From assembly GCF_004361915.1 (NCBI RefSeq), contig NZ_SNWP01000015.1, positions 1-64,000 on the forward strand: 64,000 bases of DNA. The letters run 5' to 3'. This document shows, piece by piece, positions 49,090 through 56,652 of this stretch. The notes beneath the pieces were generated by a model. It saw nothing but the letters and a program-made list of their open reading frames with translations. It made no database searches and had not been told where the DNA came from. Within the stretch, counting starts at the first letter, position 1. Each line of letters starts with the position of its first letter. Source of the stretch: Sediminibacterium goheungense (GTDB lineage Bacteria; Bacteroidota; Bacteroidia; Chitinophagales; Chitinophagaceae). The position numbers and the translations under genes are program-made.

Positions 49090-50016
49090 ATGATGAGAAC
49101 AACCACCTCGCTGTTACTGGCGATCGTATTGCTTGCAAGCTGTAACCAATATGAAAAAGCTCCTTCCGGAATGACCTACAAAATCAGCGGGAATAGCAAA
49201 GAAAAACTGAAACATGGTCAGTTTGTAAAAATGCATATTGAGTATAAGTTGAAATCAAAAGACACTTTATTACAGTCTTCTTTCGACAATATCCCTGTAT
49301 ATTTTGCAGTGGATACCGGCCGTTTGGGTAAACATACTTTTACCGAAATCATCACTTTATGTGGTGCAGGTGATAAAGTAGATTTTGTATTGTCTATCGA
49401 TACCCTGAAGAGCATGCAGGTAATGGATTACAATGATATGTTCAAGAAAGGTGATCTGATCAATGGTCATTTTGAAATCCTGAAAGTTTTTGCTAACCAG
49501 GACGAAGTAAAAGCTGACTACGATAAAGAGCTCGTATTGGAAAAACAAAGAGAAATCAATGCAGTAAAAGAATATGTCAAGAAAAAGAAACTGAATGTAC
49601 AGTCAACCCCTTCAGGCTTGCAGGTGGAAGTACAGAATGCGGGTACCGGTCAGAAAGCTGATTCAGGCTGGCAGGCTGTTGTACGTTACAAAGGTTATTT
49701 CATCGGTAAAACCAATGAGGGTAAAGTATTTGAAACCAATATGGATCCCAATGCCCAGCCTATTAATGTAGAAGTAGGTACAGGTTCTGTAATGCCCGGA
49801 TGGGATGAAGGTCTCCGTATGTTTGGTAAAGGTGGTAAGGGCCGTCTGATTATTCCTGCGGCACTTGCGTATGGAACACAGGGTTCTGCACCTGTAATAC
49901 CTCCGTTCGCTAACCTGGCTTTTGATATCGAAGTGGTGGATGTAGTGAAAGCTGCACCTAAACCTGCAAACCCTGAAATGCCACAGCAGATGCCGCAACA
50001 AATGCCACGTCAATAA
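49090..50016 (+). CDS. FKBP-type peptidyl-prolyl isomerase lipoprotein, two FKBP domains
   Basis: The lipobox LLASC (Cys at about residue 18) marks an outer-membrane or periplasmic lipoprotein. A first, divergent FKBP-like domain (about 40-140; the catalytic pattern is weak) is linked by a helical part (KQREINAVKEYVKKKKL) to a canonical FKBP domain (about 165-285: VVRYKGYFIG, GTGSVMPGWDEGL, LIIPAALAYGTQG, LAFDIEVVDV). The tail is MPQQMPQQMPRQ, a short Pro/Gln repeat. It helps fold exported proteins. The two-domain form is common in Bacteroidota. Confidence 0.92.
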   Translation: MMRTTTSLLLAIVLLASCNQYEKAPSGMTYKISGNSKEKLKHGQFVKMHIEYKLKSKDTLLQSSFDNIPVYFAVDTGRLGKHTFTEIITLCGAGDKVDFVLSIDTLKSMQVMDYNDMFKKGDLINGHFEILKVFANQDEVKADYDKELVLEKQREINAVKEYVKKKKLNVQSTPSGLQVEVQNAGTGQKADSGWQAVVRYKGYFIGKTNEGKVFETNMDPNAQPINVEVGTGSVMPGWDEGLRMFGKGGKGRLIIPAALAYGTQGSAPVIPPFANLAFDIEVVDVVKAAPKPANPEMPQQMPQQMPRQ

Positions 50017-50045
50017 AATAGCATTACTGTAAGGATGATGATCAG

Positions 50046-50078
50046 AAGCGTACCGGAGAAAAACGGTACGCTTTTTTT
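50046..50078 (+). terminator. Terminator after the FKBP gene
   Basis: A 10-bp perfect stem (AAGCGTACCG and complement) with an eight-base A-rich loop is followed by a T run. It overlaps the end of folP on the other strand by a base or two. Confidence 0.9.
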
Positions 50079-50916
50079 ATGCGATCAGGTAACGGGTGAG
50101 CTTGATGGCTTCCATGGCTTCTTTTACATCATGTACCCGTAAAATATGGGCGCCGCCCAATAAGGCAGCGGTGTGCAATACTGTAGTGCCGTTTAAGGCT
50201 TCAGCTGCAGTAATACCCAGGGTTTTATAAATACTCGATTTTCTGGAAACACCTATCAGTACCGGCTTGCCCAACGCAACAAAGCTGGATGTGGCACCGA
50301 TCAGTTGAAAATTCTGTTCGGTTGTTTTGCTGAAACCAAAACCGGGGTCAAGTATCATATCTGTAATACCGGCTTTCATGCCTTCTTCCATACGTTCGAT
50401 AAAATAATCCATCACATCGGTTACCACATTGGTATATAAAGGAATGTCATGCATCGACCCGGCACTACCCCGAACATGCATACATACATAAGGCATTTTT
50501 AAGTCGGCCACTGTTTCGAGCATCAAAGCATCAAAATGTCCGCCACTGATATCATTAATGATCGATACACCCATATCGGCTGCTGCACGGGCTACTGCAC
50601 TGTAAAAGGTATCAACAGACAGAAAAGTATCCGGAAAGCTTTTGGCAAGGGCTGGTATGATGGCCTGGAGTCGTTTGATCTCTTCGGCCTCGCCTACCAT
50701 TTCACTGCCGGGTCTGGTGCTTTGAGCACCTATATCGAGTATGGTAGCCCCTTCACTAATCATCTTTTCAGCCTGTGCCAACGCATGCTCAATACTGTTT
50801 ACCCGGCTGCTTTCATGGAAAGAATCGGGGGTAGTATTGATAATACCCATAACAATGGGCTGATGAATTGTGAGTAATCTTCCTTTGCAGTTCAGTGTAA
50901 ACATTGCGGGTTTCAT
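50077..50916 (-). CDS. folP: Dihydropteroate synthase
   Basis: It joins p-aminobenzoate to hydroxymethyl-dihydropterin pyrophosphate in folate synthesis; it is the sulfonamide target. The motifs GIINTTPDSFHESS, LDIGAQSTRPGS, INDISGG, LDPGFGFSKT, GVSRKSSIYK and ILRVHDVKEA are all present. Length 279 aa is normal. An ATG four codons further in is an alternative start. It is divergent from the DUF1599 gene with about 55 bases between starts. Confidence 0.96.
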   Translation of the reverse strand: MKPAMFTLNCKGRLLTIHQPIVMGIINTTPDSFHESSRVNSIEHALAQAEKMISEGATILDIGAQSTRPGSEMVGEAEEIKRLQAIIPALAKSFPDTFLSVDTFYSAVARAAADMGVSIINDISGGHFDALMLETVADLKMPYVCMHVRGSAGSMHDIPLYTNVVTDVMDYFIERMEEGMKAGITDMILDPGFGFSKTTEQNFQLIGATSSFVALGKPVLIGVSRKSSIYKTLGITAAEALNGTTVLHTAALLGGAHILRVHDVKEAMEAIKLTRYLIA

Positions 50917-50972
50917 TTATATTGCATCCACAGACCAAAGATATTATCAAAGCCTATAACGGTTTCGGAAAA

Positions 50973-51518
50973 ATGAGTAATACGAATCAGCAATATGATG
51001 CAGCTATTGCCAGCTGTAGGGATATATTTATCAAAAAAACAAAGGACTATGGAACGGCCTGGCGCGTACTCAGGACCATTTCAGTGGTGGATCAGATTTT
51101 TATCAAAGCATTACGCATTCGTACCATACAGGATCTGAAAACACAGAAAGTAGGGGATGATATCCCTTCCGAATTCAAAGGAATTATCAATTACGCAGTG
51201 ATAGGCCTGATACAACTTGAGTTGGGAAATCCACAGGTAGAAGAAGTGCCGGTTGAAAAAGTAGATGAACGCTATCATCATTACATAGCGTTTGCAAAGC
51301 ATACCATGCTCGATAAAAACCATGATTATGGAGAAGCCTGGCGTGAAATGAGTCAGGAAAGTTTTGCGGACCTGATACTAATGAAATTATTACGGATCCG
51401 CCAGATACTGGAAAACGACGGAAAAACCCTGATCAGCGAGGGGATTGATGCGAATTATGTTGACATCATCAACTATGCAGCTTTTGCACTGATTTTAATA
51501 GAAGAGGGAAGACATTGA
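50973..51518 (+). CDS. DUF1599 protein
   Basis: The 181-aa protein has two similar halves, each with a (K/N)xxDYGxAWR motif: TKDYGTAWRVLRTISVVDQIFIKALRIR and NHDYGEAWREMSQESFADLILMKLLRIR. This internal repeat is the mark of DUF1599, also called nucleotide modification associated domain 1. Function is not known. I took the ATG giving MSNTNQQYD, since the longer frame would overlap folP and has no family match. It is followed by the DoxX-like gene on the same strand, an arrangement common in the phylum. Confidence 0.9.
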   Translation: MSNTNQQYDAAIASCRDIFIKKTKDYGTAWRVLRTISVVDQIFIKALRIRTIQDLKTQKVGDDIPSEFKGIINYAVIGLIQLELGNPQVEEVPVEKVDERYHHYIAFAKHTMLDKNHDYGEAWREMSQESFADLILMKLLRIRQILENDGKTLISEGIDANYVDIINYAAFALILIEEGRH

Positions 51519-51588
51519 TGCATTAATGATGCGCCGGAAGTAGGTTAAGTTCAATTAAAATGTCAGGCGCATGTATAAAAAAACAGAC

Positions 51589-52677
51589 ATGAAAATAATT
51601 ATCTCACTCATTCGGTGGTTTGTAGGCCTGCTTTTTATTTTTTCAGGTTTAATTAAAGCCAATGATCCATTAGGACTCAGTTATAAAATGCAGGAGTTCT
51701 TTGAAGTGTGGGGCTGGCATTTCCTGAATGATTATACACTTGTTTTTTCACTGGGTATGAATGTACTGGAAGTGGTAGCAGGTGTAGCTGTAATTGTGGG
51801 CTGGCGCAAGAGAAGTGTGAGCTGGATGTTATTACTGCTCATTATCTTTTTTACATTCCTGACCGGATATGCGTTGTTCTCTGGTAAAATTAAAACCTGT
51901 GGCTGTTTTGGCGATTGCCTGCCTTTAACACCAGCTATGTCTTTTGGAAAAGATATTCTGTTACTGGTACTCATACTGGTTTTATTGTTTACCAACCGCA
52001 AAGTGCCATCTATGATGAGTGAGTCGGGCGCTGTGATATATGTGCTGCTTAGTTTGTTTGCTACAGCTGGTTTACAATGGTATGTATTAAAATACCTGCC
52101 ACTGGTAGACTGCCTGCCTTATAAAAAAGGAAATGATATAACTGAACAGATGAAAACACCTCAAGGTGCCATTCCGGATAGTTTCGCTATTGTTTTTCAG
52201 TATAAAAAAGATGGCAAAGACATTTTTTTCGATCAGGCATCTTTTCCTGCCGATTTTGATTCAACGTATGAATATGTTGACAGAAAAGACAAATTGGTAA
52301 AAAAAGGTAATGGGCTAACGGCTAAAATTATAGACTTCTCTCTGCAGAACTTATCGGGTGTTGATACTACAGCGGCTGTTTTTGCCAACACGCATCCCTA
52401 TGTACTGGTTTTCGCAAAAGATATGAGTAAGGTTGCTGAATGGGCTAATGAATTTACAAAACTGAAAGCTAAATGGAGCTCCGCTAATATTACGGTAGCC
52501 ATTGTAACAGCAGATACAGAAAAAGCCGTAACGCTGTTTCCGGGAACAACTATTATCCGTTGTGATGCTACTGTGATTAAAACAGCAGCCCGTGTGAATC
52601 CTACTTTTTTCCTGATGGAAGGAGCGAGGGTTAAAAATAAACTCGCACTTGCAAAAGCAGATGCGCTCATTCCTTAA
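51589..52677 (+). CDS. BT_3928-type DoxX-like membrane protein with thioredoxin-like tail
   Basis: The N-terminal half is a DoxX/MauE-like four-helix membrane domain: ISLIRWFVGLLFIFSGLIKANDPLG, GMNVLEVVAGVAVIVG and LLLLIIFFTFLTGYAL. A CGCFGDC motif (C104, C106, C110) lies in the loop before the fourth helix, as in redox-linked MauE proteins. A fifth helix (about 145-160) leads to a soluble part with thioredoxin-like features (HPYVLVFAKDMSKVAEWANEF) but no CxxC. A role in passing reducing power to the periplasm is inferred. The start is taken at MKIIIS; an in-frame ATG six codons earlier is possible. Confidence 0.85.
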   Translation: MKIIISLIRWFVGLLFIFSGLIKANDPLGLSYKMQEFFEVWGWHFLNDYTLVFSLGMNVLEVVAGVAVIVGWRKRSVSWMLLLLIIFFTFLTGYALFSGKIKTCGCFGDCLPLTPAMSFGKDILLLVLILVLLFTNRKVPSMMSESGAVIYVLLSLFATAGLQWYVLKYLPLVDCLPYKKGNDITEQMKTPQGAIPDSFAIVFQYKKDGKDIFFDQASFPADFDSTYEYVDRKDKLVKKGNGLTAKIIDFSLQNLSGVDTTAAVFANTHPYVLVFAKDMSKVAEWANEFTKLKAKWSSANITVAIVTADTEKAVTLFPGTTIIRCDATVIKTAARVNPTFFLMEGARVKNKLALAKADALIP

Positions 52678-52686
52678 AAACGTCGA

Positions 52687-53733
52687 ATGCTTCAATACCT
52701 CACAAAAAAAATCCTCTATGGATTGCTTGTACTGGCAGGTGTGGTGGTAATTGTATTCTTTCTGTTCCAGGGTTTTGGTGATCCTGCAAGATTGGTGTTA
52801 GGGCAAACCGGTGATAGTGCTACCATTCAGAATATCAGAAAAGAACTGGCACTTGATCAGCCAAAGTGGAAACAGTTTTTATATTACCTGAATGATGTAT
52901 CACCGATTGGTATCCATTCAAAAGAAGAAATCGAACGTAAGGAGCTAAAAGGTATTTTCATTGGTGGGGATACAAAATTTGCACTAAAAGTTCCTTATCT
53001 CAGGCGTTCCTACCAAACTAAAAAAGAAGTGTCAGCTGTTTTATCAGAAGCATTACCCGGCACCATTGTACTGGCGGTTTCGGCTATGTTGCTGGCAACC
53101 ATGGCGGGTATTACACTCGGTGTGGTTGCTGCTGTAAAAAAAGACACCTGGATGGATACAGGTTCCATATTTGCGAGCATACTCGGTATTTCTGCTCCTT
53201 CCTTTTTTATGGGGATCGTATTGGCATATTTATTTGGTTTCGTGCTGAGTCATTACACAGGTCTTGAAATGACGGGGAGCCTCTATCATATTGATCCCTT
53301 TCAGGGCAGATCATTACAGCTAAAAAACCTGATATTACCTGCCATTACACTGGGGATACGTCCGCTGGCTATTATTACACAATTAACCAGAAGCGCCATG
53401 CTCGATGTGTTGAACCAGGATTATATCCGGACAGCCATGGCAAAAGGATTGCGTAAAAGAACCATTATTGTAAAGCATGCTTTACGTAATGCATTAAACC
53501 CTGTAATTACAGCAGTAACCGGTTGGTTTGCAGAACTACTGGCCGGTGCTTTTTTTGTAGAATATATTTTCGGCTGGAAAGGCATTGGCAAAGTAACTGT
53601 TGATGCGCTCGAAAAACTCGATTTCCCCGTAGTGATGGGTAGCGTTTTAATCACTGCCACATTTTTCATCGTCGTAAATATGCTGGCGGATGCCTTGTAC
53701 AGTGTGGTTGACCCGAGGATCAGAAGAAGGTGA
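52687..53733 (+). CDS. ABC transporter permease, DppB/OppB type
   Basis: Six transmembrane helices with a large loop after the first (about 40-115) and the EAA-type loop VKHALRNALNPVITAVTG near residue 265 identify a peptide/nickel-type permease. The C-terminal VDPRIRR is typical. It should work with a DppC-type permease, two ATPases and a binding protein, but none is nearby; the previous gene is DoxX-like (nine-base gap). In Bacteroidota such permeases are often encoded apart from their partners. The stop TGA is also the first three bases of a TGAGTAG heptad array. Confidence 0.92.
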   Translation: MLQYLTKKILYGLLVLAGVVVIVFFLFQGFGDPARLVLGQTGDSATIQNIRKELALDQPKWKQFLYYLNDVSPIGIHSKEEIERKELKGIFIGGDTKFALKVPYLRRSYQTKKEVSAVLSEALPGTIVLAVSAMLLATMAGITLGVVAAVKKDTWMDTGSIFASILGISAPSFFMGIVLAYLFGFVLSHYTGLEMTGSLYHIDPFQGRSLQLKNLILPAITLGIRPLAIITQLTRSAMLDVLNQDYIRTAMAKGLRKRTIIVKHALRNALNPVITAVTGWFAELLAGAFFVEYIFGWKGIGKVTVDALEKLDFPVVMGSVLITATFFIVVNMLADALYSVVDPRIRRR

Positions 53734-53852
53734 GTAGTGAGTAGTCAGTAGTGAGTGAATGGTCAATGGTGAATGAAAGAAATATTGTGCCTGCACAATA
53801 AAGATCGTCAGGGCCGAGATGAGTCTACTCACTACTCACTACTCACTACTCA
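53731..53852. repeat. Inverted heptad array (TGAGTAG)4 - core - (CTACTCA)4, stop to stop
   Basis: The left arm reads TGAGTAG, TGAGTAG, TCAGTAG, TGAGTGA (53731-53758), and the right arm is CTACTCA four times (53825-53852). The left arm begins with the TGA stop of the ABC permease. On the minus strand the right arm begins with the TGA stop of the DUF721 gene. Between the arms lies a core (53751-53818) that is also found 440 bases away. Confidence 0.92.
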
Positions 53853-54131
53853 CTGTATCACCACTTCAGTAATCACTTTCTCCCCAAATGCTTCATTCAC
53901 TCTTTCAATGATCTGGCTCTTTTGGTAAAGTAATTCGTTTTTTAAGGGACCTACGCTGGTGGTGATGAATAATTTCTGGTTAATGATCTGAATCTTATCT
54001 GTATAGCGGGCGATGGTTTTGCCCATCAGTTGTTCCCATATCTCTTCAATCTGAACGGCACGTATACCGTTCTTAAGCTGGCTCTTGCGAAGAAAGCCCT
54101 TAATAGCATCGCCGATATGGGATTCAGACAT
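53850..54131 (-). CDS. DUF721 protein (DciA-like)
   Basis: A 93-residue protein with the DUF721 pattern: IGDAIKGFLRKSQLKNGIRAVQIEEIWEQL and GKTIARYTDKIQIINQKLFITTSVGPLKNEL. In other bacteria the longer DciA, which contains this domain, loads the replicative helicase. This short form is typical for Bacteroidota and usually lies next to recF, as here. That supports a role in replication or repair. Heptad elements lie on both sides of it. Confidence 0.9.
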   Translation of the reverse strand: MSESHIGDAIKGFLRKSQLKNGIRAVQIEEIWEQLMGKTIARYTDKIQIINQKLFITTSVGPLKNELLYQKSQIIERVNEAFGEKVITEVVIQ

Positions 54132-54192
54132 AATGCGAAGGTACTGAAAAGTAAAAAGTCAAAAAGATAAATTCAAAAACCTGTAGCAAATG

Positions 54193-54330
54193 GTGAGTGA
54201 ATGGTCAATATTGAATAAAAAAAAATATTGTGTTTGCGCAATAAAGATCGTCAGGGCCAAGTTTCGTTTATTGACCATTGACCATTGACCATTGACCATT
54301 GACCATTGACCATTGACCATTGACCATTCA
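54193..54330. repeat. Heptad element with shared core and (TTGACCA)8 array
   Basis: The core (54193-54261) matches the core of the element at 53751-53818 at about 60 of 69 positions. It contains a small hairpin (ATTGTG-TTTG-CGCAAT) where a G-T pair replaces an A-T pair of the other copy (ATTGTG-CCTG-CACAAT). It is followed by TTGACCA eight times in perfect tandem (54271-54326). On the minus strand the array starts right at the recF TGA (54328-54330), reading TGA, ATGGTCA, ATGGTCA and so on. Confidence 0.93.
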
Positions 54331-55410
54331 CAATTCAATCATCTGAAACCCGGTTCCGATCGATTCCAGTTGTTGTTGTAATCTCTCAGGATGTGTATCG
54401 GTTATGAAAACCTGTCCGTCGCTTTCAGCGCAAACCCAATGCAGTAACTGGTTCATTCTGCTATCATCCAGTTTTTCAAAAACATCATCCAGCAGCAGAA
54501 TAGGGGTGAATCCTTTCTGTTCTTTTAATATCTGCCATTCCGCAAGTTTGAGCGCAAAAAGAAGACTTTTTCTTTGTCCCTGAGAAGCTTCGTTTTTAAA
54601 CAGCTGTTCGCCCATTTGTAGTACAATGTCATCCCGGTGAATACCCGAACTGGTTCTTTGAAGGGCAAAATCTTTACTACGGTTCTGCTGTAAAAGTGCA
54701 GGGAAGTCGGTTTTTAATAAAGGGCTGTGGTAAGATAAATAAATACCGTCATTACTGCGGGCTATTCTTTCGTAAATACTGAAAGCAAGCGGCAGGAAGG
54801 TTTGCAGAAACTGCTGGCGGGTATGAAATAGGATGGTGCCAGTTTTACACAATTGTTCATTCAGGATAGCAAAAAGTGTTTCATCATGCATGCCACTTTC
54901 GGCTGACTGTTTAAGGAGGCTGTTTCTTTGCTGTAATATTTTATTGTAGTCGATGAGCTGCTGTAAATACTGGGGGTTAATCTGTGATAAGACGGTATCC
55001 AGGAATTTTCGTCTTTCTTCACCCGGACCACTGATAAGTTCCACATCATCGGGCGCGATCATCACGATCGGGAAACTGCCGATATGGTCGGAGAACTTCT
55101 TATAAGGCTCAGCATCCAGTTGTAATTCTTTTTTTCCGGTTTCACGTACAATCAGTGTAACTGTTTTCTCTGCGTTATTCATCTGGTAAAGGCCATTTAA
55201 TCGCATGCCCATACTACCATGATGTACACTCTGGCTATCGGTACGGTTGAAATAACTTTTGGAGAAGCTGAGGTAATAAATTGCATCCAGCAGGTTGGTC
55301 TTACCTGTTCCGTTAGGGCCACAGATACCTACGATACGTTCGGAAAACCCGAAGGACCGACCCTCATAATTGCGGAATTGAACCATAGAAAGCTGCTGAA
55401 GCCTGAACAT
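54328..55410 (-). CDS. recF: DNA replication and repair protein RecF
   Basis: An SMC-like ATPase of 360 aa. The start MFRLQQLSMVQFRNYEG is usual, Walker A is GPNGTGKTN (31-39), the signature is ASQGQRKSLLFALKLAE and Walker B is PILLLDDVFEKLD. RecF helps RecOR load RecA at gaps. I chose the ATG that gives the family start; upstream in-frame ATGs would add a tail without family support. The stop codon joins directly to the heptad array. Confidence 0.95.
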   Translation of the reverse strand: MFRLQQLSMVQFRNYEGRSFGFSERIVGICGPNGTGKTNLLDAIYYLSFSKSYFNRTDSQSVHHGSMGMRLNGLYQMNNAEKTVTLIVRETGKKELQLDAEPYKKFSDHIGSFPIVMIAPDDVELISGPGEERRKFLDTVLSQINPQYLQQLIDYNKILQQRNSLLKQSAESGMHDETLFAILNEQLCKTGTILFHTRQQFLQTFLPLAFSIYERIARSNDGIYLSYHSPLLKTDFPALLQQNRSKDFALQRTSSGIHRDDIVLQMGEQLFKNEASQGQRKSLLFALKLAEWQILKEQKGFTPILLLDDVFEKLDDSRMNQLLHWVCAESDGQVFITDTHPERLQQQLESIGTGFQMIEL

Positions 55411-55492
55411 AAGGCGGCAAATTAACACACCTGTTTCGGAATTATTCATGTGTGGTATCAGGGAAAGCAATTATTTTTATTAAAAAATTGGT

Positions 55493-56014
55493 TTGAAGAC
55501 GATATTATCAGGTCAGCAGCTTTCATTAACGGTAAAAAGACTGGCACATCAGATACTGGAAAACAATGCTTCCTTACAGGATACGGTGGTTATTGGCTTA
55601 CAGCCCCGTGGTATTTTCCTGAGTGACCGTATCGTTACGGAATTGGAAACGCTGGTAACAGGAGGCAAAATCGCATACGGCAAGCTGGATATCACTTTCT
55701 ACCGCGATGATGTGCGCAAGAGCCTTCATATTGCCAATAGTACTGATATTCCGTTTAGTCTGGAGAACAAACATGTGATCCTGATTGATGATGTATTGTA
55801 TACCGGCAGAACCATCCGTGCAGCGCTCGATGCTTTGCTGGCATTTGGCCGTCCATCCAAAGTCTCTCTTTGTGTACTGATCGACCGCCGCTTCAGCCGC
55901 GAACTACCCATACAACCCGATTTCACCGGTAAAACCATTGATACCATCATCTCCCAAAAAGTAAAAGTATGCTGGAAGGAAAGGGATGAGGTGGATGAAG
56001 TGGTGTTGATTTAG
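55493..56014 (+). CDS. pyrR: PyrR-type uracil phosphoribosyltransferase/regulator, TTG start
   Basis: A 173-aa phosphoribosyltransferase with the PRPP loop HVILIDDVLYTGRTIRAALDAL and the PyrR pattern VVIGLQPRGIFLSDRI, DITFYRDD and LIDRRFSRELPI. PyrR senses UMP and controls pyrimidine genes in many bacteria and has some uracil PRTase activity. The only start in frame before a stop codon (TAA at 55481) that gives the full family N-terminus (MKTILSGQQLS) is a TTG. pyrB lies downstream, but an extra gene and two repeat arms separate them. Confidence 0.92.
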   Translation: MKTILSGQQLSLTVKRLAHQILENNASLQDTVVIGLQPRGIFLSDRIVTELETLVTGGKIAYGKLDITFYRDDVRKSLHIANSTDIPFSLENKHVILIDDVLYTGRTIRAALDALLAFGRPSKVSLCVLIDRRFSRELPIQPDFTGKTIDTIISQKVKVCWKERDEVDEVVLI

Positions 56015-56018
56015 GGCT

Positions 56019-56053
56019 CAAGGCACAAGACCCAAGATACAAGATACAAAAGC
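56019..56053 (+). repeat. Heptad array CAAGnnn, left flank of the four-helix-bundle gene
   Basis: CAAGGCA, CAAGACC, CAAGATA, CAAGATA and CAAAAGC follow a period of seven, starting four bases after the pyrR TAG. The inverted partner is at 56597-56631. Confidence 0.85.
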
Positions 56054-56214
56054 CCGGAAATATGTTTCAGGCCGCGGTAGAAAGACCTACCCCTTTCTTA
56101 ACTACAGATTCATTGTCCATGGTCTTTATTTTCTACTAAAATTGCGGGGTATCGCAGGTAATTATCTATGTAGTTTATGGAAAAGTTTATTGATATTCTC
56201 TTTAGTTTCGAAAG

Positions 56215-56559
56215 ATGTCAGAAGACCTGGATAAACGTTTTTATAAATTTGCTGTAGAAGTACGCGATCTATGTGCTATTGCAGGTAAAGAATGGATCAA
56301 TCATGAATATGTAAAACAATTGCTTCGCTCATCTTCATCTGTTGGGGCTAATTATATAGAAGCTTCGGATTCGCTGGGAAAAGCAGATGAAAACATGAAA
56401 CTTAAAATCGCCCGGCGGGAGGCTAAGGAATCAGTTTTCTGGTTACAATTACTTTTCATCCATACTGATAGACCCTTGGCTACCGACCGAAATCGCCTCA
56501 TCAGCGAATGTATTCAAATCACCAAAATCTTATCTGCCATTCTGCTGAAACGAAGCTGA
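56215..56559 (+). CDS. S23-type four-helix-bundle protein
   Basis: A 114-residue all-helical protein of the family of 23S rRNA intervening-sequence proteins (TIGR02436-like): DKRFYKFAVEVRDL, LLRSSSSVGANYIEASDS, KIARREAKESVFWLQLL and ECIQITKILSAILL. Family members form pentameric barrels and bind nucleic acid; the Avd protein of diversity-generating retroelements is a relative. No reverse transcriptase or template repeat is near. The gene splits the pyrR-pyrB pair and is bounded by inverted CAAG heptad arms, so it looks like an inserted cassette (inference). Confidence 0.9.
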   Translation: MSEDLDKRFYKFAVEVRDLCAIAGKEWINHEYVKQLLRSSSSVGANYIEASDSLGKADENMKLKIARREAKESVFWLQLLFIHTDRPLATDRNRLISECIQITKILSAILLKRS

Positions 56560-56596
56560 TGCTGGCTATTTTTTATTTCTTTTATTTTATCCCATA

Positions 56597-56631
56597 TTCC
56601 TTGTTTCTTGTCTCTTGCTTCTTGTACCTTT
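56597..56631 (+). repeat. Heptad array nnnCTTG, right flank of the four-helix-bundle gene
   Basis: TTCCTTG, TTTCTTG, TCTCTTG, CTTCTTG and TACCTTT follow a period of seven and are the inverted counterpart of the CAAGnnn array after pyrR. One of its CTTG words provides the -33 TTG of the pyrB promoter. Confidence 0.85.
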
Positions 56632-56645
56632 TTTTCCTAACTTTG
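56613..56645 (+). promoter_or_regulatory. Candidate promoter of pyrB
   Basis: TCTTG (56613-56617) and TAACTTTG (56638-56645) are 20 bases apart and match the -33/-7 consensus. The pyrB ATG is seven bases further on. The -33 part lies within the CTTG heptad array. Confidence 0.6.
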
Positions 56646-56652
56646 ACCTTTA

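Noticed and set aside
54271..54326. Eight perfect tandem copies of TTGACCA as a possible CRISPR array
   Set aside because: There are no spacers between copies, the repeat is only seven bases, and no cas genes are near.
53850..55410. recF/DUF721 area as replication origin
   Set aside because: I saw no cluster of DnaA boxes or AT-rich unwinding region, and dnaA, dnaN and gyrB are absent.
56215..56559. S23/Avd-like gene as part of a diversity-generating retroelement
   Set aside because: No reverse transcriptase, template repeat or variable repeat with A-specific changes is visible nearby, and the repetitive adhesin genes are about 40 kb away.
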